From: Liolophura sinensis
Lineage: Eukaryota; Mollusca; Polyplacophora; Chitonida; Chitonidae
Length of the DNA stretch: 64,000 nt
Assembly: GCF_032854445.1 (NCBI RefSeq)
Contig: NC_088304.1
Span: forward strand, 18,365,704-18,429,703
Reading direction: 5' to 3'
Shown: positions 1 through 12,700 of the stretch, one piece after another
Position numbering within the stretch: the first letter of the stretch is position 1
How the letters are laid out: each line of letters begins with the position of its first letter
Position numbers and translations under genes: made by a program
The notes under the pieces: model-generated
Told to the model about the DNA's origin: nothing
Seen by the model: the letters and a program-made list of their open reading frames with translations, nothing else
Database searches by the model: none

Positions 1-117
1 GTAATTACATGCAAATAAATTCATCTGTGAAGACACAACTTCAATTAATTACCTGTACAATTTACTTAACCTTGACTTGAGTGACCTCTTAATGAAATTC
101 CTATATATTGAACCTGA

Positions 118-345
118 ACCACCCTCATTCCTCAACCTTTGTGTATATGAAAGAGCAGTTTCCAGTGCAATTTATGCACATTTTTAATTTAATTTTGGGG
201 GCAAAACTACATTTGTTAGATTTGTCGATTTTAGGGCTTCACAAAAAGTCTAATTTTATCAGTCCACACAAAATAATGCACCTTCAGAATAAGGTTGGAT
301 AAACACTTTGCAATCATGGGAAAAGTTTGAAGAATTACAATAGCC
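118..345 (-). mobile_element. Foldback/MITE family M4, copy a
   Basis: On the minus strand this reads TGTAATTCTTCAAACTTTT... to ...AAGGTTGAGGAATGAGGG, the same order and length as the plus-strand copies at 801-1024 and 5199-5421. The ends are imperfect inverted repeats of about 30 bp. There is no coding capacity. Confidence 0.6.
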
Positions 346-800
346 ATTGTTCACCATTAGACGTTCTGTGATTACAAAGTGGAGATGCTCCGCAATTCTG
401 ATGATTGTATTTAACATATATATCTACATGTACAGCTCCACCAATACATGTTCATTTACTGGAATCATGTGTGACTACATGTGTGTAAAGTAGGTCTTGT
501 GTTTAGGCACTGGCATGTCATACATGTACACAGTACATTAGACCCCAAATCACAGCAGCTGGGTTCATGAAGCCCTGTGCATGTGTGAGGATCATTACAC
601 TTGTGAACAGAGGAGAATAATGAGGAACAACACAGCTCCCTCAATTAATAGGTCTGTCTGGACCATTTGGATAGCACTGGAAAATTACTGAGCTCTGATT
701 TCAACATGTACAGTATAGATATCTGATTATATGTTAACCTCTCAGTCTGTCAGTGGCATATAACAGAGCATAGAAAACTTGTCTGTGCTATGATATACAT

Positions 801-1024
801 GTACTGTAATTCTTTATCCTATTTGTATGTTTGTAAGGTGTTTATTTGAGCATATTCTGAAGGCATTTTCCTGTGTTGACTGATAAAATTATACTTTTTG
901 TGAAACCCTGGTACAGGTCTATCCAACTAATGTAGTTTCATCTCCTAAATAAAATTTAAAAGCGTACATAAGTTGCGCTGAAAGGTGTTCTTTCATATGC
1001 GAAAAGGTTGAGGAATTTGGGTAC
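801..1024 (+). mobile_element. Foldback/MITE family M4, copy b
   Basis: It begins GTACTGTAATTCTTTATCC and ends AAAAGGTTGAGGAATTTGGGTAC; the two ends are imperfect inverted repeats. Internal blocks (CATATTCTGAAGGCA, TGATAAAATTATACTTTTTG, AATGTAGTTTCAT) are shared with copies a and c. Confidence 0.65.
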
Positions 1025-3780
1025 ATGTGCTGTCTTTAGATGCATGTCCATTGATGATTCATGGCATGATTAGCAATAATGGCAGCTGTAGTTCTACATG
1101 TATAATGTAGCATGTGGATAAAAACAGAATTAGAAAGGTTTCAAGATGGCTGTTAACATGAGGAATGTTGAATGTATTTACAGAAAATATGATCTCTAGA
1201 CCCAGATGCGCTTTTTACATGGTTTTGAGTATACAGAGAAGATTGATAGGTTTTAATTAGCAGTCATCATTGCATAATGTTTTTGTTACATAGAAACCGG
1301 TCTTTATTCAGAGTTTGTTCGCTTCGACACATAAATAGCTATTCAAGATGTATGTGCGCACAGGTATGGAAAGTTATTGTGTGTTATTATTATTGCTTGC
1401 CCGACAAAGCAGGTGCCAACGAGTGGATTATTTTTATACAATGTAACTTGAGTGAATCTGTATCGTAAACGCTTTCTTTCATGCACCCTGACATTAAATT
1501 TGACTGTCGGTGGTCTCATCAGGGAGTTTTTATCTTGACATATACACAGTGTATACACTATTAGGCAGTTGTTTTGGAGGTGCAGCACAGCGTGACAGCT
1601 GTGACCAGTGTGTTGTTTTGTGTACCAGTATTTTTGGCTCTACAGACTTGAGGCTCCTCCCATGTGGGGGCTGCAGATCACGTAACACTTGCTAATTTAG
1701 ACACCTGATGTTCCTCCAGTTCGAAAAAAAAAAAAAATCAGGTGATGTGTTTTTGGTGCTGGCTGGTTATGGGCATGATGACAGTAAATGTTCAAGGCAA
1801 GTTTTACACTGGCTTTGTATGAACCTCAAGGTGAAACCTTTCAGAGGGAAGTTGTGGGTTGGGGGTGCACTGCTAGCTTACATTTGCACCAAACAGGTCA
1901 GAATTTTACAACAAAGATAGAATGATAAGCTCTACATTCTCTCTTCCATCTCAGTTTTGCTATTTTGATTTCATGCTCACAGACCCATAAAGGGATCAGT
2001 TTTAAATCTCAGTTTACTAAATTTACATATTCAAGAGACTTTTTTTTGTGCTTAATTTTGTCAAAATAATTGTAAAAATTCAGACTGTGATGGTTTCAAC
2101 CTGCTGTAAATCTTCAACCTTTTCAACCACAAAACCACTGTTTTCAGTGGAATTTATGCATACAATTAGGATGGAAATGGCGCTAAAAATAATTCCCCTA
2201 CAGATTTCAGATCATGTATGTACATTTAGGAGACACAGTAAATACATATCATGATTAAAGAAGATACACGTCATTTGTAACCCTTGAGGGTTGGGCTTTA
2301 AAGTAGAACTGTCATGTATACACCTGGAAACAACTGTAACACATGGTTAACACTGCATGAATTAAGTTTAATCCCCACACTGTTTGTGTAGTTGTTGACG
2401 TTCAGGCAGTCTGTTTGTCCTTGATGTCATCCTGTCACACCCACTCTGACGTAGTAGACATGCATATATCATCAGCTGAAGCTATTATGAGACATCCCCT
2501 CAGCTGCAGATATACAATAGCTTTCTGTCACATAGACCCTTAATCAATAAAGACTGGCCTACACATAATACATGTATGTCTATGTTTATCCAATACTGTG
2601 TATAGTGTGGCTTGAGGATGGTCATTTTCAAACTTTTGAGGTCTTCCAGATATATGTTTTTCAGACTTTTTCTGGAATATTTCCAAGGTCTACCTCTACG
2701 TATTTTGCCAACGAAGTTAAAAAAAAAAATAATAAAGAATCTGTGTTTTATTGATTTTAGCAGAATGTACATGTGCAATGCAGAATTCCCTCGATTTTTT
2801 GCCAGTGACTTACGTGTACATATACAGGTGTTTTAAATGATTTAAATGAAGAAAATACATGTATATTATATTTCTATAGTTTTGACACCAGGAACTACAT
2901 GTACATGTGTACTGTGTAGCTAACCCAGCCACCTTAAAGTGCTTCAGATGTTGAATATTTACATATACATTTCTAGAGGGAACTTAGCCTCAATAAGTAC
3001 ATGATTGTAAAGCCCTTTTCAGTTAAGTCACTTGCTGCTCTTACCAGCTGTTATTTGACCTTTGACCCAGCTGCGATTTGACCTTTGACCTGTATGGTGT
3101 CAGATGATGTATGACCTGTTATATATTAGGTAGGACCCAGATGATGTCAGTATGACCTCACATGACCTTTTCTCAACACTAAATGCAGCAAGTGTACATA
3201 CAACATCAATTTCATAGTGTGATGGGTAAATGTAATAAACCCAGATCATAGAAATCAGCATGTGTGTTGCATACATGTATACATGTGTAGATATTGTTCA
3301 TGCAGCGTACATATACAGATTTTATGTTCTTCACATGAAATGCGTAAGATTTAGTTAGTGCTTCAGTGTGACTTCCTGCATAAAATAGATACGAAGAAAT
3401 TTTCCCCACTCCAGTATGCCTCGCACATACATTAGATAGCTGAACACAAGTTTTTGTGAAACTTTCAGTCAGGTAATACACAAAGGTTTACATGCATGTA
3501 TACATAGGGTGCATATAGGTTAATTATGGAAAACCAAAACATGGCGTAACTTTTCTTAATTATACGCAATTATGTAACACTGTTGGTTAATATTACAGGT
3601 TCATTAGTGGGCTAGGTGTGTATTCATTAATTACTGTCCATGTGATGGTACACACATTTATGTAGGGATCTATTTAACCAGTACTATATGGATATATATG
3701 TGTGTATATATATATTGATTGAGTTCTCTGCAAAACCTATATGTATAATTCATATCATTTTACTTTTGTGTTATTTTCAG

Positions 3781-6700
3781 GAACTCTCTGACCTGCACCA
3801 TGAGAATGTTGTGGCACTGCTTGATTGTAAAGTAAGTACTATGTTTATATACAGGTTACTGTACCTGGCATCATTTAACCCTTATGAGCTTAGATTGTTC
3901 TAATATCTCCAGTTGAAGATAAATGAATGAATGAATGAAAGCTTATGGTTTACTGCCTCTTTGGCAGTATTTGAGAACCAGGCAGGAGATACGACTGAAA
4001 TATTTGATGTTAACTGGAAAAATGTAGCATGCTAGCCTGCATGGAACATGTACTGATGTATTGTGTAGTTAAAATGTAGGCCTAGATTTGTTTGTACTTT
4101 TGTACATGTATTTTACATTCATTATGTACTACATTCATGACATAATTTGTATAAATACACTCTGCAGTTGTACATAGTAATATCATAGTAAACTTAGCTC
4201 ATACATGTAGACGTGACACATTTTATATTTAAATCATTGCACAGATTGATTTCCATTGTTCTTGGTTGGCTGTGTTGGAGAAAAACACTTATGGGGAAGA
4301 TCTTTATTAATTGAAGTTCTGAGTGAATCACCAGTTCAAATAACAATTAAATTCAACTGCAAATCTTCAAAACTGAATGCCAGTAAGGTTATTTTTTTTG
4401 TAAAAATGTTGTCAGCAGACATATTGCAGGAGCATTTATATCCTGTAGAAAGGGTGAGCTTCAAACGTGTCATTGGGAGAAGAATTTATCTTTTAAATGT
4501 TAAACATGAATCTCTCATTTGTAGTGCACATTGTCATCAATAGGAGCAAAGAAGTTCTTTTTTGTTTTACAAATACTAAGGAGCAAGAGAAATGTGTACA
4601 TTATAGAGGTTGAGTTTATTGTGATGTTTCATGCATGCCTTACACTGCATGTAACTGCGCTTGTCTGACCTGGCTGTATGGTCAGCACCTTGAGGGTCAT
4701 TCTGACACTGATGTCATCAGCTGACTCGGGGGTTTCATAACTGTCAGCTACTTTACACGTACATATTTCATAACCTCCAGGTAAGCTAGCAGTAATTATT
4801 GTTAGAGACTCACAAGTCAGAATTTAGGTGACTGCTCATCCTAAATCCTGACAGTTTAAAGTACAGTGTATTTTAATGTAGTTTTCTGTAGGATCCTGGT
4901 CATGCATGATATGTACATGTAGAAGTAGTTATGATTACTATTCTTAGAATTACCATCCTGTTGAACAGATCCAAGTTCAGTAGTGTGCAGGTTTGTCTGT
5001 TTATGTACCTTACATGCATGTCCCTTGCCTTAAGATGTACCAGTATGCTAAATTAATATTCTGGTTGATTAAGAGAATACTCTGATTAATTCTTTTCAGA
5101 AGCGGTGCTATGATATGTCAGAGCTGCAAGCGCAGTGTACATGTAGTGCATGCCTGTAAACACCTGCACATACTTTGTGCATCATGTTCAGATTAGGGGT
5201 ACTGTAATTCTTCAATCTTTCCACATGTTTGAAAGGTATTCATTCAATCATATTCTGAAGTCAGTATTCTATGTTAAACAGATAAAATTATATTTTGGGG
5301 GAAGCTCTGAAACTGGACAATCCAGCCAATGTAGTTTCATTTCCAAAATCAAATTAGACGTGCGCATAAAGTGCACTATTTTGCCCCTTTATATATGTGA
5401 AAAACTTGAGAAATTAGGGTAATTTTGATGGCAGGGTAAGCTAAATTGATCCTCTTTACCAGTATGGCTGCAGGTGTATGAGATCTTTTGTTTTGACAAG
5501 AATGACTCGCAGTCTCTCAGCTAGATTAAATTAAAGAATCAGATCACATGCAAGATACACGAACTGAGATTGCACCCATATCACGTATATGATCTCCCAA
5601 TTGTCAAGATGTATATATAACAACAATGTAGCTTCTCTTTTTGAGGATTAGACATCAGCTGATCTTGTATGTCATAAGGAAGTCTTTGTCTAAAACACAC
5701 CAAGTCATGAATTACTGTATGTACCCAGAAGGATGCGTCATTCTCTGCAAACTGAGATTAATTACAAATCCTTTTGTTTTAAAATCATTCCCCACTTTCA
5801 CCTGAGCTGTACCAAGATGTAATTTGTACATGGAACTTCAGTTGTAATTGCATGTAGGTGTTTTCATTTTTAAAAAAAATATGTTTGGCTGGTATCTAGA
5901 TAGATTCTGAGTCAGTTTACATTCCCATTTTAATAGGTGAATTTTTGATCAGGAGCTTGGAAGGCCTACAATGTACTTTGGTTCATGTTAAAATGAATCA
6001 ATATGCACTATATTGAGTGCACTAACAGTCTAAGGTGCACTATTGATTTTTTTTATTGACATGATGGGTGTAACGAGTAAGAAATTCTCTTCTACGGTAT
6101 ACTGGAAGACGACAGACATCTCAGAAAAAAATATGCATTTGGTCCATCTTTTTAGTAGTGGCAAGCAATAAAAGAAATTAAGGATTATTGGTTTATCAGG
6201 TGCCTATAACTTTCAAACATCAGTCATTAAAGATTATTTGTTCTGGAAAGCCTTTGGTGAACTAATGATCTCTATCCCTGAATCTTATCTTGCACAAACA
6301 GAGTCTTGGTGTGGAATTTTAACAGATGTGTTACTAACCATGATGTGCACTCTGTGACCTGCATACATGGACAGGTTCAAATGTTAGCTGATCTCACGTA
6401 TCCTTCTGAAGTTGGTACATGTACTTCTTTGTTACTTTAAAGCTCTCACTTTTACATGTGGGTGGTGTAATGATATGAAAGAGCACACAAGAGGCTGTAC
6501 AGCTGTACGTGTGTGAAAGAGTGTGAAGGCAATTTGCGTAGTAGTGGTTAGCATGTAAGAGCAGCCAGCCTTAGTGCCACCCCACTTTCCTCCTGCCATA
6601 ATGCTGGCTGTCCTCATTTAAGTGAAAATATTCTTTCAAACAAGTAAATACACGCAGTCATTTAGATGTCCAGAATTAGTAAATTACATATGGTCCCTGG

Positions 6701-9700
6701 AGTTTCTCCACTGTCCCTCCCTTTTACAGTATGACTTGCAGAATTTAAGCATTTTTTTGTCATGTATTCTCCAGGCAGTAGCTTCTCATAGGTCAGGGAC
6801 ATCTGTCCTTTGGTTTACCTCAGCCTCCCTATGTTGGAAGGCTGTCACACAGCCTGCTATGTTGTGACCAAGCCCACCCTTTATTGTGGCTCACAAGTTT
6901 TGTTTTGGTCACGTGACTGACCCAGTTTTAACCAACTGGATCAGCTGTTGAGTTGCATAGCAGGCTGGCTATAAATAGATCACAGTGTAAACAAAGAAGC
7001 CAGTGCTGTACTGTATCTACCTGTGGGACTAAGCATCCAGGCCTGGGCTCTGTACCTCTGAACATATCTCTATCCAACCAGACTCCAGTTTTTGATGCAA
7101 TTTTTCTGGTTACGGGCAGGCTTATAGTTGTGTGTATGCAGATACAGGGCAGGAACATAGAGTAATGAACATGTATTCATACCTTACATTATCAGCAGTC
7201 CCAGCAAGTTTATAAACACATGACTTTTTTCAAACCACTGCTATCATGATTTAACCAGTAGTGTTAACCCTCAGAGTGAGCTCTTGGGAAAACATATCAT
7301 GCACTCTATATAATTATACCCATGTACATGTATCCAGACACATGCATAGTTCATATACGTAGAAAGATCCAAACGGCTAGTTTTTGTGAACCTGTCGATC
7401 AGAAGACTTTCTTTTCAAGCACAGATGTTATGGCGATACTGGAATTAATGGCAGTTACATGTAAAAACAACATTCTCTTGATATAATGGAACATAACAAC
7501 TATTGTCCGTTTGAACTGATAAACTCTATCCAATGAATGTGATGTACATGTGAAAACACACGATGTCTAATCCAAGGTTTGTGATAGACAAAAAATTTGT
7601 CAGATTGTGAAGACAAGTCAACATGAAATAAATTCTAGAAATATTGCAATTACAATTTATGCATCACGAAATCAAACATGGGCGGCGCATGCATCTGTTT
7701 TTCTCAAATAATCACAGGTTCATCTCAACATAGTCGTCAACGTAGCACAACTTATAAGTTTTGAAACTTTGTTTTATGAAGAAAAATAATTTAAAATTTA
7801 AAAAAAATTTATACATCTACATGTGCCTTCTTGAAAAAGTAAAAAAAAAATTTAAAAAAAATGATTATTCGTCAAAGATCAAATGTACACTGGATTAGTG
7901 GTAGATTTATTGGTCGAATGGATTTACAATGAACCCTGGGTAGTCGTGCATGACTACACATGCACATGTAACTGCATCTGTAATCCTTTACCCCAGCCAG
8001 CCAGCCAGGTGGAGAGAGCCATGAACTTCTAAGAGAGTTCATGCCCTGTCTGTGACACACACACGCACAACCATCATAGGCACTCTAAATTTGTAAGTCA
8101 GACACAACAGCCGGTTATATAAGCCTGCAGGCTTTTGTTATACCTACATATGTTTGTGTAAATTTGATGTACACAGGCCTTGGTGCCATGAATGTACTGT
8201 ACAGTGCAGTTCAAGCAGGCAGAAATTTGTGAAGTTTCTGTATTAAAACAGTGGACTGTTAACCTATAAATTTAAATACATACATGTAACTTGCAATTGA
8301 TCAGTCTCTGGCATTAAATTCATGCACATGTGTAACCTAGTTGTTACTTGAGTAGATCATCATGTATACATGTGTATGGTGGCAACATTTGAAATTTGGA
8401 ACCTATACATGTTCCTTTAACTAATTGTGCAAACATTGATGTTTCTGATACATACTCTTCAGAGTGTTAGTCCATCTAATGAACAACTTATCCATATCTT
8501 TAATTCTCTAGAAAAACAAGGAGAGAAGTGTAATTTTCAGCTTTCAGAACTACTACTATCTGTCATAAAAATAAAAAGTATTATCTACAACATACATGTA
8601 CATATGTGTATGTGTGTGTGTGTGTGTGTGTGTGCCTAAATTCAGATTGATATCAAAGTACAAAAACATATGGTATCACTGGCCACCAGGCAGCAGTACA
8701 AAATCATCTGGTATCACTGGCCACCAGGCAGCAGTACAAAAACATATGGTATCACTGGCCACCAGGCAGCAGTACTAAAACATATGGTATCACTGGCCAC
8801 CAGGCAGCAGTACAAAAACATATGGTATCACTGGCCACCAGGCAGCAGTACAAAAACATATGGTATCACTGGCCACCAGGCAGCAGTACAAAATCATCTG
8901 GTATCACTGGCCACCAGGCAGCAGTACAAAAACATATGGTATCACTGGCCACCAGGCAGCAGTACAAAAACATATGGTATCACTGGCCACCAGGCAGCAG
9001 TACTAAAACATATGGTATCACTGGCCACCAGGCAGCAGTACAAAAACATATGGTATCACTGGCCACCAGGCAGCAGTACAAAAACATATGGTATCACTGG
9101 CCACCAGGCAGCAGAAAATTAAGTTACACTGATTGTACATATACTTGTTTATCGTAATGGGGAGACTTTGCCAAAGAGCCCTTTGTTAACTGTAAACACA
9201 CTCAAACTGTTAGCTAATTGTACAGGGTATTGTGCTGCTTGTTGAGTCTGGTTTCCATATCAGGATACAAATGTATAACATACAGTATGAACACATAGTG
9301 GAGGTCACAAGTCCCCTGGCTGTAAGTAGTGAACCTGTTTCCAATAATTACAGCCTTAGGCAGCTTACCAGCTGATTCTCAGTCTGTGTCCTTGGCTGAA
9401 GTTCTTAGGTACACATCAGGGTCACACTTGGACTGCCTTATGCAAACTGCAACTAAATACATGTATGACGTAATACATGTTCATTCTTCCAAGGCGAACA
9501 AGTCTTTGTTGTTGGTCGTTAAATTCATTCTGTGTAAAAAACCTTGAATTGAGCTTCTTGTTTTACGATAATAAATTTGAAAGTTGAAAACCCTGTGGGT
9601 AGATGCATGCATACGCAAATTGTGTCTGTATTCTGATAACATAAGAAACTGTTAATCTCCAAATATGCATGAATACAGTGACGCATATAGAGAAACTTAC

Positions 9701-12700
9701 ATGTACAGCCTGTAAAAGCTGACTGTAATCTGATATAATCTCTATTTTGTACTGGCCAGATGTTTACAAACTATCGCTGTGTCGTGAATTAATGTTACAC
9801 GTACATGGATATAGTCAGGTGAACTCTGTATGGCCTTTGTTGGATAACACCTGTATGCATGTGTGTATTTATAAGGCACATGCACTGGAAAATCACAATC
9901 AATCAGATATGTAAATCTACATGTCATCGATATCAATAGGAGTGAATCGATTTTGTGTTAAATAAGTTCCTTTATGGCTGCTTATGTACATACATGTATA
10001 CATGTATGTGATCATTTAACCCAGCACTAGACAGTTGAGTTCAGTTGAGAAACTTTGTTTTTATCTCTGGCCTTTTTTTTTTCCTTTTTTTTTTTATCTC
10101 TCTCTCCTCTCAGATTTTTGAAAGTGAAAATTGTCCGTGATATAATTGGAATAATGCCAAGTCTGCACATAGCCATAATAATTTGTTCTGAGAGAAAAGC
10201 TTGAATATGATCCATTGTGATGATCCCTACCTTTATTTTCTGACATATTTAATTTGAGGTCGTTATTCAGTCCGGATCAGTGCTCAACAGCTGGACTACA
10301 AAAATGAGTTTATGTGTACACTGATATGATACGTTGTTTCTGTTCTGTGTGATTGTAGGAAACTGCAAACCATGTGTACCTGGTCATGGAGGTAGGATAT
10401 ATTTCAGCATACAAAGATTATTAAATGACAGTAGTCATACGTGCAGTGTACAGTTTTAGCGGTAAAAGAAACTAGACCTATGCAGACACCTGAATTTACA
10501 AATACAAGTAATATCTGTGCATCTTTATATGTGCACCTGTGGTACTCTAGTCATAGAAACTGTTGATCAATATAGCATGAAGTCATGAGTTAATAATTTA
10601 CTTTCACATGAATTCATGAATTAGTAGAAAGATTGAAGCATCACTTTTTCATTTGTATTCACATAATAATTAACTCAGTGAGTTTTTAAAATCATAGGTG
10701 AACAATAGTCGTGTGTGTTTGTCGTAGATCTGCGCTTGTATACAAAACCCCCTCACTGAATTGTTTGTTTGTTTGTCAGTATTGCAATGGTGGGGACCTA
10801 GCGGACTATCTACAAGGTGGGTACAACTATAACAAGGTATCTGTATCAGTGATTGACAGAAGGCTGTGATTATAACATCCTGTTGAATTTTTTGTATCAT
10901 CAATAGCATGGCTATGTTTACCTACACAGACCCTGATGACGACTTATGCATGTATTAACATATATACATCTATATGTATGTGGGCAATCAAGGCCGGTGT
11001 AACATGTGTGTTTAGAGTGATTGTAGTAAAAAGAAACACATATCTGATTTCAGTCAGTGAAACTTGTCGCATCGGAACCCCTTTTTTTCACACACACAGA
11101 TGTACACAAAAAGAAAACATCCTCACCCATTGTACTATGTTTTTCTTCTTTTTTATTTAACTTCAGTCAAGGGACCTTGAGCGAAGACACTATCTCCATT
11201 TTCCTCCGACAAATCGGTAAGATTTTTTTTTTTTTTTTTTTTTTGCCCATTCCGTCCAGTGACTGAGTAGTGGAGAATCTTTCTTGTTACTCATATTGAA
11301 AAAGATATAATGGGAGAAATAGAAAAAAAAATGTTAAGAAAATGGTTTAGAAACTGCATGCACTTTGTTTTAGTCCACTTCCAGATGTATTTACAGTGTT
11401 CATATTTTTCTGAGTATACAGTAATGAGACCCACACCTGTGCTAACTCAACTATGCACATGTTCATGAAGATGCCAGAAAAAATATAAAAAAACTAATTA
11501 CTTATAATATTTACATTTATGCTGTGTTTCAAATAAAATTTAGCATTTTTCAAATGAGACGTTTGGCTTCATTCTAATTGATTGGCTTTTATAGTGCCTT
11601 ATTGGGCCACTAAAGAGTGTATGAAGTTAGTGAGGGCTGAATTGATGTGAAATACAGTAATTTCTGCACAAGTCTACGTGAATTTCAGTTTGGCTCACTG
11701 TTCTTTCCTGGCTGTACTCTAGAGTATCTCATAAGTGGAATATTCCTCACTAGTCGAATGGATATACATGTAACTAAATCATGATTGTTTCTGCTGGTGA
11801 TTGTTTCAGCCGGAGCAATGAAGGCTCTCAATGCTAAAGGTGTGGTGCACAGAGACCTGAAGCCTCAGAACATCCTGCTGTGTCACTCAGGGAAAGCTAA
11901 CGCCCCTCCACAGGAGATACAGCTCAAGATTGGTCAGTCCTCATACAACATCAACATGTGTGCCTACCTATGTGGAACAAAAACTTAACATTGAAATCAT
12001 GTTTAAGATTTTGACTCAATAATGGCTAATGGCTGTTCATAATCTGCCCCTTGGGTCTCTTTCACAAAACTTTGTAAATGGCGTTTCTTAGGATGAACTA
12101 ACCTGAATTATGAGAAAAGTTGTAACAAATCAAATTTTTGTGGAACTGAGCTCTATTCCTTATAAATTTGGGTTGGGGATTATCATGTCATTATGATGTG
12201 CATATAAAGTATGTATGTATGTATTAATTAAGTTGCATTTTTTCTCTCTATCCACAGCTGACTTTGGGTTTGCACGATTCCTCAATGATGGCGTCATGGC
12301 TGCCACTTTGTGTGGATCGCCAATGTATATGGTGAGTCTCAGAGTTGTAGGATTAGAAACCGTTTGGACTGTTTGTCATTAGTGAACAGTAGGATTAGAA
12401 ACTATTTGGACTGTTTGTCATGACTGCACAATAGGATCAGAAACCATTTGGACTGTTTGTCATTGCTGCACAATAGGATTAGAAACCGTTTGGACTGTTT
12501 GTCATTAGTGAACAGTAGGATTAGAAACTATTTGGACTGTTTGTCATGACTGCACAATAGGATTAGAAACCATTTGGACTGTTTGTCATTACTGCACAAT
12601 AGGATCAGAAACCATTCGGACTGTTTGTCATGACTGCACAATAGGATTAGAAACCGTTTGGACTGTTTGTCATTACTGCACAATGGGATCAGAAACCGTT

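Larger units (their letters stand above)
1..3780. other. Intronic sequence upstream of the first visible ULK exon
   Basis: No coding exon is recognised on either strand. It contains two copies of the ~225-bp foldback family (118-345, 801-1024), a partial one near 2100-2190 and many ACATGTA words. The ULK start and ATP-binding exons must lie further left. Confidence 0.6.
3832..10358 (+). other. 6.5-kb ULK intron
   Basis: It is non-coding and bounded by GTAAGT at 3832 and GATTGTAG ending at 10358. It contains one foldback copy (5199-5421), a degenerate SINE 3' part near 6570-6640, a (TG)n run at 8614-8632 and the 38-bp minisatellite. Nothing else is recognised. Confidence 0.7.

Noticed and set aside
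8596-9157. Open frames through [11 protein letters not shown] repeats
   Set aside because: Product of the 38-bp minisatellite in a ULK intron.
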